This document shows, one piece after another, positions 36,347 through 44,596 of a stretch of 64,000 nucleotides of DNA. Position numbers and translations under genes: made by a program. The stretch covers positions 1 to 64,000 of the forward strand of contig DJTE01000020.1 in NCBI GenBank assembly GCA_002439165.1, read 5' to 3'. The notes under the pieces are model-generated. The model saw only the letters and a program-made list of their open reading frames with translations. It ran no database searches and was not told the DNA's origin. Source of the stretch: Chryseobacterium indologenes (lineage in GTDB: Bacteria > Bacteroidota > Bacteroidia > Flavobacteriales > Weeksellaceae). Each line of letters starts with the position of its first letter. Within the stretch, counting starts at the first letter, position 1.

Positions 36347-37666
36347 ATGAAAAAAATAACAGCATGTATCGCATTGGCATTGATCAGCTTTACCAGCATC
36401 GGATGCGATCGTTTTTTAGATATTCAGCCGGACGGAAAGGTGATTCCGGTAACTGTTGAGGATTACAGAAAAGTACTTACCTCAGCGTATGCCAAATATC
36501 CGACCCATAAATCTATGACGGCTCTTCGTACAGATGAAACCTATCTGGATGAAACCCTGAATGAATTCAACGTATACCGTGAAATTGCCATGTGGAAAGA
36601 TACCAACAACGATGCGGCAACGATGGAATTTCCCTGGGTGAAATTTTATTCCGTAGTATTCTATCTGAATCAGATCATCAATGAGGGAAGCAAGACTATG
36701 ACAGATTCTCCCGAAAAACAGCAGATTCTGGCAGAAGCATATGCGCTGCGGGCCTACACCTACTTCGATATGGTCAATTTATACGGAAAACCATACAACA
36801 GTGCGACTGCATCTACCGACAGAGGAGTTCCGCTGAGTCTGGAAATCGATCTGGAAGCAGTTCTGAAACCTTCTACCGTTCAGGAAGTTTACAATCAGGT
36901 GCATGCAGATATGGAGAAAGCAGAAGATTTAATGGTCACAGAGAAGCAGCCTTTGGACATCAGTTATAGATTTTCAAAAATATCATTGAATGCTCTTCTG
37001 GCAAGAATCGCCCTTTATCAGAGTGACTGGAATAAGGCATTACACTATTCGGAGCAGGCTTTGGCAATGAAAGGAAGTCTTACCGATTTGAATACCACCA
37101 ATACCTTACCCAACCACTATGCTTCGGCAGAAGCAATCATGGCTTTGGACGCTGTGTTTGACGATGCCGCCAGAAACTTATCATATGCTTCCCCGGAATT
37201 GATTTCAAAATTTAATACAGTTGCAGACAAAAGATTCGGAGTGTATTTTGAAAAGAAAAATGATAAGTATAAGATCATTAAAAAAGGAACAGCAGATTTT
37301 AAAGTATCTTTCAGAACTTCAGAATTGTATTTTATTAAATCCGAAGCACTGTTGAAACTGAATAAACTTGATGAAGCTAAACAAACCCTTCTTAAAGTGG
37401 CTAAAAACAGATATACTCCGGACGGCTATACCTCTGTTCAGAATTTAGTAACCCCGATGAATGCCGCGGAATTTATGAATTTCATTATGGATGAAAGATT
37501 CAGGGAGTTTACCGCAGAAGGACACCGCTGGTTTGATTTAAGAAGAGCCAACCAGAAAGAAATAAAGCATACCGTGAACGGTAAAGAGTATATTCTTCAG
37601 CAGAATGACCCGAGATACACCATAGAATATCCGATGAGTGCAAAGAAGAATAACCCCAATTTATAA
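36347..37666 (+). CDS. SusD/RagB-family nutrient-binding lipoprotein
   Basis: 439 residues, shorter than the other two SusD proteins here. Lipobox in FTSIGCDRFLDIQPDG. Family landmarks are LAEAYALRAYTYFDMVNLYG, FRTSELYFIKSEALLKLNK and MDERFREFTAEGHRWFDLRR. Twelve bp after its SusC partner. The shortening lies in the loops before the C-terminal domain and could reflect a smaller ligand-binding surface. Confidence 0.92.
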   Translation: MKKITACIALALISFTSIGCDRFLDIQPDGKVIPVTVEDYRKVLTSAYAKYPTHKSMTALRTDETYLDETLNEFNVYREIAMWKDTNNDAATMEFPWVKFYSVVFYLNQIINEGSKTMTDSPEKQQILAEAYALRAYTYFDMVNLYGKPYNSATASTDRGVPLSLEIDLEAVLKPSTVQEVYNQVHADMEKAEDLMVTEKQPLDISYRFSKISLNALLARIALYQSDWNKALHYSEQALAMKGSLTDLNTTNTLPNHYASAEAIMALDAVFDDAARNLSYASPELISKFNTVADKRFGVYFEKKNDKYKIIKKGTADFKVSFRTSELYFIKSEALLKLNKLDEAKQTLLKVAKNRYTPDGYTSVQNLVTPMNAAEFMNFIMDERFREFTAEGHRWFDLRRANQKEIKHTVNGKEYILQQNDPRYTIEYPMSAKKNNPNL

Positions 37667-37688
37667 CATTTCATATTAATATCCCCTG

Positions 37689-37724
37689 AAACCGCTTGAA
37701 CTTAATTGTTTTAGCGGTTTTTTT
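37689..37724 (+). terminator. Terminator of the protease/SusCD operon
   Basis: An 8-bp stem (AAACCGCT / AGCGGTTT) around a 16-nt loop that can form an inner AAC/GTT pair, then seven T. The -33 element of the next gene's promoter lies inside the loop. Confidence 0.75.
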
Positions 37725-37733
37725 GTATTTTTG
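37706..37733 (+). promoter_or_regulatory. Promoter of the LytTR response regulator
   Basis: TTG (37706-37708), 17-bp spacer, TATTTTTG (37726-37733): a full match to the flavobacterial TTG-N17-23-TAnnTTTG pattern. The ATG is only 8 bp after the -7 box, so the transcript should be leaderless or nearly so. Confidence 0.7.
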
Positions 37734-37741
37734 TCAGTGTT

Positions 37742-38506
37742 ATGAAAATTGCCATTATAGAAGATGAACTGCTGGCTGTTAATTATCTGAAAAATTTATT
37801 GGATAAACAGAGCATTGTCCCTGTCACCGAGACCGTTATTCTTCGCTCAAAGAAGCAGGCAATAGATTTTTTCAGCAGGGATTCGGCAGATCTTATCTTT
37901 ATGGATATTCACCTGGGAGACGGGATGAGTCTTGAAATTTTCGAGCAGGTGGAACTTTTTACACCCGTTATTTTCATAACAGCTTTTGATGACTATGCGA
38001 TGAGGGTTTTCAGGCATTTCACCATAGATTACCTTCTGAAACCTTTTGAAGAAGAAGATTTACATAAAGCTTTACAGAAATTCATGTCGATCAGGAATAA
38101 TTTTGATCCTGAACCGGTGCTGAAATCCGTTTCAGCATTACAGCATGATAGCGCTTCCGGAACCATGAAACGCTTTATGGTAAGAGAAGGAAACAAGCTT
38201 AAATCCATAGACGAGCATGATACGGCTTACTTTTTTGCTTCGGGAAAATATCTTTTTCTCACCACGGCAGATCATCAGACCTATATTTTTGATGATACCA
38301 TTAAAGACATCATCCGGAAACTGAACCCGCAGGTTTTCTTCAAAGTGAACCGTAAGTTCATCGTCAACAAAAAAGCGGTTACCGAAATCATCAAGCACTC
38401 AAGCCAGAAAGTAGAACTGAAGCTTTCCCCGGAACCGGAAGTCAATACCGAAATATTTATCAGCAAGCCGCAGATTGCAGAATGCCTGAACTGGTTTAAT
38501 TCTTAG
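37742..38506 (+). CDS. LytTR-family response regulator
   Basis: 254 residues. Receiver domain at 1-115 with acidic pocket Glu7/Asp8, phospho-acceptor Asp55 (LIFMDIHLGDG), Thr/Ala switch region (FITAFDDYA) and conserved Lys in YLLKPFEEED. LytTR DNA-binding domain at about 145-250 (DTAYFFASGKYLFLTT, VFFKVNRKFIVNKKAV). LytTR regulators pair with LytS-type kinases, and the only one in the window is at 28711, on the other side of the protease/SusCD operon. The promoter overlaps that operon's terminator. Confidence 0.92.
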   Translation: MKIAIIEDELLAVNYLKNLLDKQSIVPVTETVILRSKKQAIDFFSRDSADLIFMDIHLGDGMSLEIFEQVELFTPVIFITAFDDYAMRVFRHFTIDYLLKPFEEEDLHKALQKFMSIRNNFDPEPVLKSVSALQHDSASGTMKRFMVREGNKLKSIDEHDTAYFFASGKYLFLTTADHQTYIFDDTIKDIIRKLNPQVFFKVNRKFIVNKKAVTEIIKHSSQKVELKLSPEPEVNTEIFISKPQIAECLNWFNS

Positions 38507-38510
38507 GGAA

Positions 38511-38632
38511 AGGGAGCCGGAAGTTTCTATTCCGCAGAGTACTCTATCTTGCCATCCGAAGGAACCATGAATAAAAACTGACTTCTGTTTTCCGGACTTT
38601 CATAGCTTCCATCCTCCATCCTCCCATCCCAA
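38511..38632. repeat. Purine/pyrimidine-rich low-complexity intergenic tract
   Basis: AGGGAGCCGGAAG near the start and CTTCCATCCTCCATCCTCCC near the end. The same vocabulary recurs at 23117-23145 and, in the opposite sense, at 42159-42182. Confidence 0.4.
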
Positions 38633-38674
38633 TATTTTTCGTATTTTTCCCTTCCTAAAAACTAACATGAAGTT

Positions 38675-40132
38675 ATGAGAATATATATGTTGGCAGCTCT
38701 GCTGTTTTCTTCCCTGCTGTTTTCACAGAAAATCCAGTTGAAGAAAGACAAAATCCTGTTTAATGAAAAAGAAATAGGCATTCTGAAATCACCTTACCGC
38801 GATCATTTTGAGTTTTATACCTTAACCAATGAAAAGGTTTTTGATGCCGATCTGAAAGGCGTTTCCCTGGCTAAAGAAGAAATTCTCTACTATCTGGATA
38901 TGAAATCGGCGGACGGAAAGACTACACAGATCCCTTACGAGGTGCTGATTACCTCTTTTAAGCCGGACCGCATTGTGGCTCATCAGCTGGCCGTAAAATA
39001 TAAACTCTTCAATGAAAAAGGCTTTGATAAAGCTGAACTGGAGACTTTCTTTACTACTCCGCGTGAAAACCTGGGCGATAAATACCTGAAGGCAAAAACC
39101 AGCAGCATCGCGGAAGATAATGAAAGAAAAAACAGGCTGGATCATATCAGAAACCTCTATAATCCGAGATTGGGATCAAAAGGAGAGATCCTGATTAACA
39201 ACGGGGCTTATCCGGCCAGGATCATCGGATATTCCAGAGCGTATAACTGTGTCGGGTTCAATAATACAGGGCCGTGTCTGGAAGTAAGTGATCTTGATGG
39301 CGTTAAAGTAGCCACGATGTATCAGACCCAGGGTATGAAAACGTATGCGGTAAGAACTTTTGACAATAATGAATTCACCTTTACAGCTTCCCGATCTTAC
39401 GCGTCTTCCGATTATGCTTTTGTGAGTGAATTTATAGCCAATCTCTTCATAGAAGGATATACGCTGGAACATCAGGCTTATTATAAACATGAAGAACTTC
39501 AGCAGGCGAAAGTGGATGATGCCATTAACAGGAGCATCAATTTATATGATGTGCCTGGATATTTGGTGGAGAAATCCGGTAAAAAAACAGAAGGAATGAT
39601 CACCATCTGGTTTGAAATGCTGGATACGGAAAGAACAGGGCAGAAACTTCCCGAAGACGGAGCTGATCTGTTCGGACAGCGTGTAACCCTGAAAAAACAG
39701 CTTCCGGGAATGAGAAGCATGGCCACCAAAGTATATAATGCGGATTCAGGCGTGCATTTCTGTGTTTCCCCGAACGGAAATGAAGAATGTTATTACGGGC
39801 TGGATGTAAAAGGAGAGTTTATGAAAAAGCTTCAGAATTACGGAAGTATGCACGGAAATAACGCCTATTTTTACAGGCTTGTGGCCAGAGAAAATAAAAT
39901 CATGCTGCTTCAGGACCCTGTTGAACTTCACAAATATGTCATCAAAACAGATCTTCAGCCTAAAGGGCAGATGCTTGATAACAGATCCAACAACCAGCTT
40001 TCTGAAAAGCTGGCCGATTATCTCAAAGACTGTAAAAGCCTTTCCGATCAGCTGAAAAAAGAAAGTCTGGATCTTAAAAACGAAGAAAATCTGCTTCACA
40101 TCATTTCAGAATACGGTAAATGTAAAAAATAA
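38675..40132 (+). CDS. Exported protein of unknown function heading a small-protein cluster
   Basis: 485 residues. The signal peptide is MRIYMLAALLFSSLLFSQ; the second Met (38687) is an alternative start. The mature protein has no transmembrane segment and no motif I recognise. Cys-containing stretches (YNCVGFNNTGPCLEVSD, GVHFCVSPNGNEECYYG) could form disulfides. The C-terminal 45 residues are Lys/Asp/Glu-rich and probably helical. Four small genes follow closely on the same strand. Function unknown. Confidence 0.75.
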   Translation: MRIYMLAALLFSSLLFSQKIQLKKDKILFNEKEIGILKSPYRDHFEFYTLTNEKVFDADLKGVSLAKEEILYYLDMKSADGKTTQIPYEVLITSFKPDRIVAHQLAVKYKLFNEKGFDKAELETFFTTPRENLGDKYLKAKTSSIAEDNERKNRLDHIRNLYNPRLGSKGEILINNGAYPARIIGYSRAYNCVGFNNTGPCLEVSDLDGVKVATMYQTQGMKTYAVRTFDNNEFTFTASRSYASSDYAFVSEFIANLFIEGYTLEHQAYYKHEELQQAKVDDAINRSINLYDVPGYLVEKSGKKTEGMITIWFEMLDTERTGQKLPEDGADLFGQRVTLKKQLPGMRSMATKVYNADSGVHFCVSPNGNEECYYGLDVKGEFMKKLQNYGSMHGNNAYFYRLVARENKIMLLQDPVELHKYVIKTDLQPKGQMLDNRSNNQLSEKLADYLKDCKSLSDQLKKESLDLKNEENLLHIISEYGKCKK

Positions 40133-40155
40133 CGTACTTTTCCTTACTAAATATC

Positions 40156-40623
40156 ATGGGACAAATACTTGTAGAATACGAAAAAGATAAAGGATTCCGG
40201 ATCGCGGAAACGATGATGCAGCTGGTACTGCATTATATTCTTCAGGAAATGGAAAAGCCTGAACATCTTATTCCGGATAAATCTGATCTGCTGGAGGATA
40301 CAAAATTTCATATCAACGGATACAGCGGAGGTCATATGTACTTCAGCCTGTTTGATGAAATCAGTTCACCGGCAGACGAACAGGTCATGATACAGATCCT
40401 GAATAATGTGAAGACAACACTGCAAAATAAAGGAAACCTTATCTCCGTAGAAGAACTAATGAGTATTCCTACGGATGATCTCACATTTAAATATATTCTT
40501 GACAAGAAACCCTTTCCAACCACGGAATTAATCCGCGTAATGGATGCTCTTATCCAGATGCTGGAAAGAACCTGGCCCTACAAAGATTATGAAATGGATC
40601 TGAACTGGAAGTATTTTGATTAA
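40156..40623 (+). CDS. Small acidic protein, immunity-like, unknown family
   Basis: 155 residues, no signal peptide, acidic and cytosolic in appearance. It starts MGQILVEYEKDKGFRIAET and ends in aromatic/acidic DYEMDLNWKYFD. It lies 23 bp after the exported protein gene and 38 bp before the SUKH-like gene. Size, acidity and company resemble toxin-immunity proteins, but no family was identified. Confidence 0.65.
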   Translation: MGQILVEYEKDKGFRIAETMMQLVLHYILQEMEKPEHLIPDKSDLLEDTKFHINGYSGGHMYFSLFDEISSPADEQVMIQILNNVKTTLQNKGNLISVEELMSIPTDDLTFKYILDKKPFPTTELIRVMDALIQMLERTWPYKDYEMDLNWKYFD

Positions 40624-40661
40624 ACTGAAGTTCAACAGATGATTGACAAAGAATAGAAAAA

Positions 40662-41123
40662 ATGGAATATTTACAGTTTTTAAAAGATCACCCCACAGAA
40701 GATTCCTTTACCAATAAAGGTATAAGTGAAGCAGAAATCAGGCATCTGGAAGAGCTTTATAATAACAGCCGTTCATTTCCTGTTGCTTTAAAGGAACTTT
40801 TAACACTGGCGGGAAATTTCTGTCATGCATTGGATTATAACATTTATGACAGCCAGGAAGAGCTGCAGACAGAAGAAAGGGAAGAGCTGAGGGAATTGTA
40901 TGATCTCACCATAGAAAGACCGTTCTTTTTTATCGATCTGGTTTCTCACGGTCTTCCTGTATTTATATTTCTGGATGAAGGAGATGATCCGCCTGTCAAC
41001 CAGATGGTAAATAATCCTACTAAGGAAAAATATTATGAAAGAGTAGGAGGAACACTGCAATCCTATGTCATCAGCAGGATCCGGTATTATCAGAAATGGT
41101 ATCCCGGCCATAAAAAAAATTAA
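40662..41123 (+). CDS. SMI1/KNR4 (SUKH) family protein
   Basis: 153 residues. The pattern GISEAEIRHLEELYNNSRSF, then FPVALKELLTLAGNF, fits the start of the SUKH fold. A later FFIDLVSHGLPVFIFLDEGDDP is the typical second half. SUKH proteins are a large superfamily of immunity proteins against polymorphic toxins, although some have other roles. The next gene starts 3 bp after its stop codon. No toxin gene lies within reach. Confidence 0.75.
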   Translation: MEYLQFLKDHPTEDSFTNKGISEAEIRHLEELYNNSRSFPVALKELLTLAGNFCHALDYNIYDSQEELQTEEREELRELYDLTIERPFFFIDLVSHGLPVFIFLDEGDDPPVNQMVNNPTKEKYYERVGGTLQSYVISRIRYYQKWYPGHKKN

Positions 41124-41125
41124 CA

Positions 41126-41509
41126 ATGACAATGAATCACGAAGTTTTAAGCCGGTATTCTTTAAAGTTTTCAGTGGAAATTCTGGATGGAAGAAGAATG
41201 GGAACTGTGAGAACAACTGCTCCGGAAAATATGTTAAGCGGAAGCCTGGAAGACCTTTTTGTGCGTGGATATCCGGATGGATTTATCAGAAGGATCCTGA
41301 AAAATATAGAACGTGCCCTTCATAATGTTGATTTTGATCCAACAGATGATGGAGGCCCGGAATTTGTCAGTGTGAGGGTTGGAAAAGAAATCTGTGTGAT
41401 AAAAAGTATAAGAGAAAAGGCTCCTGTGAAGATTCCTACTGAAGATTTAAAGCAGATCTTAATCGCATGGACAGACTATTTTGAAAAAAATGATATTGAT
41501 GTGATATGA
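41126..41509 (+). CDS. Small protein in the immunity-like cluster, unknown family
   Basis: 127 residues, acidic, without signal peptide (SLKFSVEILDGRRMG, ALHNVDFDPTDDGGPEF, LIAWTDYFEKNDIDVI). Two bases separate it from the SUKH gene, and its stop overlaps the next start as ATGA, so translation is coupled through this part of the cluster. No recognised family. Confidence 0.65.
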   Translation: MTMNHEVLSRYSLKFSVEILDGRRMGTVRTTAPENMLSGSLEDLFVRGYPDGFIRRILKNIERALHNVDFDPTDDGGPEFVSVRVGKEICVIKSIREKAPVKIPTEDLKQILIAWTDYFEKNDIDVI

Positions 41510-42062
41510 CCGGATATAAAAACTCAGAAGGACAGGTAGTGACAGAACAGGAATTCGACAGAACGAAAGGAGGAACCATCCATACCTACGATGACATTAC
41601 CGGAAGACTGAAAAAGACTGAAAATATCATTTTTATGTCAAAGCCGGGAACAACACGTACCTGGTGCGAATATTATCTGGATTCTTCAGAAAGTGAAACG
41701 GACATTATCCGGCAGTATACGGGTGAAACTGAAAATCATTCCCTGACCGTATTCATGTACTGGATGCACAAACCAATCTTCCTATACCGTTAAGAACCCG
41801 GAAATACTACTATAAAACAAGTAGAAACGGAGAACGGTATGAAGCAATAGAGTTCCTTTACGATGAAAACGGTTTATTGCTGGAAGCCATAGAAATGCCC
41901 TACAATTCAGACGAACAGGACTGGGATTATTATGACTGGGATCATTTTCAGCTCCTGCAGGATAAGAACTCAACCGATTTAAGTTATTACAAAAATAGTG
42001 ATCTGCTGCCCGGGCATCTGCTTCATCTGCCGGATGATACGGAATCTGATTTTGAAAACTGA
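41506..42062 (+). pseudogene. Frameshifted small protein gene
   Basis: The first part (41506-41793, 95 codons) ends in MYWMHKPIFLYR and a stop. The reading frame one base back continues without a stop from about 41780 to 42062 with convincing protein-like sequence (RKYYYKTSRNGERYEAIEFL, then EQDWDYYDWDHFQLLQ and an acidic tail). Joined, they would make a protein of about 185 residues, in line with the neighbours. No slippery heptamer is visible, so a real mutation or a base-calling error is more likely than programmed frameshifting. Starts at an ATGA overlap with the previous gene. Confidence 0.65.
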
Positions 42063-42158
42063 TAGCAAAATTATCCGTGTTATTAGAAACAATCTCACAT
42101 TGTAAGAGGGTTTCAGTTAAAAACCATCATCACAACCCAAACCGCCCGTAACTTCCAT

Positions 42159-42182
42159 CCTCCTTCTTCCAGCTTCCTTTTT
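42159..42182. repeat. Pyrimidine-rich low-complexity intergenic tract
   Basis: CTTCCATCCTCCTTCTTCC with CAGCTTCC following, the complement sense of the GGAAG-rich tracts at 23117 and 38511. Confidence 0.35.
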
Positions 42183-42189
42183 CAAGATC

Positions 42190-43068
42190 CTATTTTCCCA
42201 GCACTTTTTTTGCATTCTCATTATCAGGATTCAGCTCCAGGGATTTTTTATAATTTTCCAGGGCTTCCTTCTTTCTGCCAACTATCAAAAGGTTTTCACC
42301 ATAGCTGTCATAGGTGTTCCAGGCATTGGGGTAAAGTTCTATATTCAGCCTGAATATCTTCAGGGCATCATCCATTTTCTTTTCTCCGGCCAGCTGGTAG
42401 CCAAAACTGTTGATTTCTTCTTCACCAACATTGTATTTCGAGCCAGTTCCTTTTTTATATTCTGACTTTATAAACGGAATCAGTTTGTCAATGGATTTTT
42501 CGTTGTTATAGGCATCGTTCAGGGAGATGAGATTCATTTTTCGCTCCTTTTCCTCCTGTTCTTTCAGGGTTTCAACGCTGTAATATTTTCTCTGTTCATC
42601 AGTAACCTGGGAAGGATCGATCTTATAACGTGCCCATTTTCCATTGGTTGTATGATCTTTATAGAACTGGGTTCCATAGATCTGTGGCTGATTTCTGCGC
42701 ATCAGGTCCCTGTCTACGGCAGCGGCATACCACCACCGGTTCAGGGTAGGATCCATTTCCAGGGCCTGTCCGAAACTTTTAACAGCCATTCCTGAGGAAA
42801 TGCTGTCGTTTCCGTGCTGAAATACAATTCCGGCGTTGAAATAATCTTTGGCCGTCTGTACTTTATTTTCCTTCATCAGAACAAGAATTCTCTCTCTACG
42901 GTCGCTGTCTTCCTTACTCAGAACAGACCAGTTGATATTCGCAACCTTTCTTGCATTCTGGTCATCGTCTGCCATTTTCTGAAGTTCGGGATTATCTTTT
43001 GTCTGAGAGAAAATCACTAGGGGAAATATCAGTAAAAGTAAAGTGAAAAGCAGGTTTGATTTTTTCAT
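42190..43068 (-). CDS. Exported DUF6624-like protein with C-terminal TPR
   Basis: 292 residues with signal peptide (LLFTLLLLIFPLVIFSQ). Residues 30 to about 180 fit DUF6624: QKMADDDQNARK, DYFNAGIVFQHG, RWWYAAAVDRDLMRRNQPQI then YGTQF, TDEQRKYYSV. The C-terminal 80 residues are tetratricopeptide repeats (AWNTYDSYGENLLIVGRKKE, then YKKSLELNPDN). Family assignment is by recognition of these strings. Role unknown. Confidence 0.78.
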   Translation of the reverse strand: MKKSNLLFTLLLLIFPLVIFSQTKDNPELQKMADDDQNARKVANINWSVLSKEDSDRRERILVLMKENKVQTAKDYFNAGIVFQHGNDSISSGMAVKSFGQALEMDPTLNRWWYAAAVDRDLMRRNQPQIYGTQFYKDHTTNGKWARYKIDPSQVTDEQRKYYSVETLKEQEEKERKMNLISLNDAYNNEKSIDKLIPFIKSEYKKGTGSKYNVGEEEINSFGYQLAGEKKMDDALKIFRLNIELYPNAWNTYDSYGENLLIVGRKKEALENYKKSLELNPDNENAKKVLGK

Positions 43069-43194
43069 ACGGTTAAAGTAATTAGTTTTTAAGAGGTTAA
43101 TTAACCCGGGGCAATTTACAAATTAATTTGTAGCAAGCCGATTGAAATTCAGTTCATAGAAAAATATTGTTTTGAAACTTAATACCACGGTGAT

Positions 43195-43306
43195 ATATAA
43201 TTAAGCTAAAAAAGATCCCCACCATCTGCATAATCAGCGGGAATATCAAAATATACAGAATTTATTCAATAGAGGCGGACTTTAATCCGCCCTGGCCGTG
43301 GCAATG
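43195..43306. repeat. Interspersed intergenic repeat, copy B (right half only)
   Basis: It shares ATCTGCATAATCAGCGGGAA, TATCAAAATATACAGAATTT and TTATTCAATAGAGGCGGACT with copy C, then a hairpin GGCGGACTTTAATCCGCC. It lacks the left half present in copies A and C. Confidence 0.65.
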
Positions 43307-43361
43307 AAATTTTAAAATCACAAACCGAAGGTTCAACGTAGTCAATAGGCACAAAGTTTTT

Positions 43362-43545
43362 TACACTTTAGTTTCAATAAGTTTACCTACTAAGCGTATA
43401 AAAGTACACATTAGTCTTTAGAAATCTATGATTTCTATTTCTTGCGGGATAAAAAAATCTTCCTGATCTGGCAGATCAGCGGGAATATCAAAATATACGG
43501 AATTTATTCAATAGGGATGGACTTTAGTCCGCCCAAATAAAAGAA
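43362..43545. repeat. Interspersed intergenic repeat, copy C
   Basis: Aligns with copy A (18640-18836) through TATAAAAGTACACA, GTCTTTAGAAATCTATGATT, and TTTATTCAATAGGGATGGAC. Its right half is nearly identical to copy B. The GGACTTTAGTCC end can form a short hairpin. Confidence 0.65.
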
Positions 43546-43692
43546 ACAATCCACCGGCTTTATCCAACCGATGCCGTTAATCTGTAAAATCCGTCCGCCC
43601 AACCATAAAACAATTCATTAAAAATAAATTCTTAAATTTAAAAAGACTTTTAAGAGTGATAAAATAGGGAAGTAGCAGGTAATTTGATAAAA

Positions 43693-44511
43693 ATGAATTT
43701 CAGGTTTATAAAGACTAAGAATCAGTTGCTGAAAAAATATATGGAAGGGTTTTATGTTTTTGAGAGCGGAACATCAGATCCCCGGACAGAATATATCGTC
43801 TTTCCTTCCAATTACTGTGTACTTTCTGTATATAATCATGTACGGCTGCATATAGAGCCGGGTAAAATTCACTATTCAGAATCATTGACAGAATCTTCCG
43901 TTTCCACAATTGCTTTTGCTTTTCAGAAACCGCTTATCGGAACCTACGAACCGGGGATCAGGGAAATAACATTCTGTTTTTATCCTCTCGGCTTCAGCCA
44001 TTTTGTTGATGATGACTTAAACAGCCTCCGGCAGGGAGATATTCAGTTCTTTGATTATGATAAAGATTTTAAGGCTTTTATTTCAGAAGTTCTGGATGAA
44101 ACCGATGAAGCCGTTTTACAGGAAAAAATTGAAGAGTACTGGGTACGGAAACTTCGGCCTAAAAATTTTTCCCAGCTTGAAAAAACTTTGGATCTGCTGA
44201 ACAGAACAGATCTTGATATTTCGGAGATTGCAGAAAATCTGGGATTAAGCAGACAGTACCTCACCCGGATGTTTACGAAGCACCTTTGCAAAACACCTTC
44301 CGAATACCGTAAAATTTTCCGTTTCAGAAAAGCATTGCAGAGCTTTACAGCATCCAGGAATCTTACCCATCTTACGTATGATAACCTGTTTTATGATCAG
44401 TCCCATCTTATTAAGGATTTCCAGAAGCTTACGGGAATGTCTCCCAGACAGTTTTTTAAAGGAAACATATCTTTGAATGAAGGATCGGTCAACTGGTTTT
44501 TTCCGGATTAG
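43693..44511 (+). CDS. AraC-family transcriptional regulator
   Basis: 272 residues from ATG 43693 (MNFRFIKTKNQLLKKYMEGF). The N-terminal 160 residues resemble the DUF6597-type sensor part (YIVFPSNYCVLSVYNH, ITFCFYPLGFSHF). The C-terminal AraC domain is at about 175-262 (DISEIAENLGLSRQYLTRMF, YDQSHLIKDFQKLTGMSPRQ). It precedes an S41 peptidase and a hydrolase on the same strand by 85 bp, which may be targets. Confidence 0.88.
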   Translation: MNFRFIKTKNQLLKKYMEGFYVFESGTSDPRTEYIVFPSNYCVLSVYNHVRLHIEPGKIHYSESLTESSVSTIAFAFQKPLIGTYEPGIREITFCFYPLGFSHFVDDDLNSLRQGDIQFFDYDKDFKAFISEVLDETDEAVLQEKIEEYWVRKLRPKNFSQLEKTLDLLNRTDLDISEIAENLGLSRQYLTRMFTKHLCKTPSEYRKIFRFRKALQSFTASRNLTHLTYDNLFYDQSHLIKDFQKLTGMSPRQFFKGNISLNEGSVNWFFPD

Positions 44512-44596
44512 TTTCCATTTTTACAATTTTGAGAACAGAATACAGGATAATTTTGAAGAACACCGGTAGGTTCCGGGCATTTAAAATTATTGCACC

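Larger units (their letters stand above)
43069..43692. other. 624-bp intergenic region dominated by interspersed repeats
   Basis: It holds repeat copies B (43195-43306) and C (43362-43545). The remaining parts are AT-rich; I see no gene. AGTAGCAGGTAATTTG just before the next gene is a near match to a promoter box. Confidence 0.6.
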
